A stretch of DNA of 13,646 nt from Treponema sp. (lineage in GTDB: Bacteria; Spirochaetota; Spirochaetia; Treponematales; Breznakiellaceae). Positions 13,608 to 13,646 of this stretch are shown here, one piece after another; position 1 is the stretch's first letter; every line of letters begins with the position of its first letter. The notes under the pieces were generated by a model. The model was not told where the DNA came from. It did not search any database and saw only the letters and a program-made list of their open reading frames with translations. The DNA is taken from NCBI GenBank assembly GCA_009785045.1, contig WQXC01000038.1, positions 1-13,646 of the forward strand, read 5' to 3'. Position numbers and translations under genes: made by a program.

Positions 13608-13646
13608 AAATAATCGTCGTATATTATAACTGCAAGACGTAAGGGC

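Overview
The window looks like chromosome from a spirochaete, most likely Treponema or a close relative. The main pointers are a PUR-domain (DUF3276) nucleic-acid-binding protein with an Arg/Asp-rich tail, a spirochaete-style phosphohexomutase, moderate-to-low GC with AT-rich intergenic DNA, and a sigma-54 promoter in front of an RpoS-like sigma factor. The taxon is inferred from protein families only. No phage, insertion sequence, CRISPR array, tRNA or rRNA was seen; this is mostly ordinary housekeeping DNA, densely packed.

Layout. 1-1896 (+): the C-terminal 405 codons of a phosphoglucomutase/phosphomannomutase, then the PUR-domain protein. 1906-5857 (-): a tight five-gene run, in transcription order MATE exporter, exonuclease III, rhomboid protease, purine-type phosphoribosyltransferase and RNase HII, with two 4-bp ATGA overlaps. 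5932-7038 (+): a Mbeg1-like (DUF2974) serine hydrolase, divergent from the MATE gene. 7040-9799 (-): a small protein of unknown function with a possible GIY-YIG-like motif, then a YciO/YrdC-family protein, then cardiolipin synthase, which has its own promoter. 10024-13364 (+): a group-2 sigma-70 factor, an RNB-domain ribonuclease and a flavodoxin-fold NAD(P)H oxidoreductase, separated by only 14-15 bp. 13365-13646 is AT-rich, with one doubtful 65-codon ORF and a fully consensus sigma-70 promoter pointing out of the window.

Most interesting signal: upstream of the sigma-factor gene is a near-perfect -24/-12 (sigma-54/RpoN) promoter with the obligatory GG-N10-GC spacing, a dyad/direct-repeat element about 100-120 bp upstream of the predicted start (a typical enhancer distance), and a perfect 8-bp stem-loop that would begin at the predicted 5' end of the mRNA and run up to the ribosome binding site. 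This resembles the RpoN-to-RpoS cascade of Borrelia and suggests a sigma-54-controlled regulon switch whose operon also includes a ribonuclease and an oxidoreductase.

A second theme is translation starts without Shine-Dalgarno sequences. Four genes (exonuclease III, the DUF2974 hydrolase, cardiolipin synthase and the RNB protein) have a -10-like box ending only 5-7 nt before the start codon, which would give leaderless mRNAs. Other genes here carry ordinary AGGAG-type sites.
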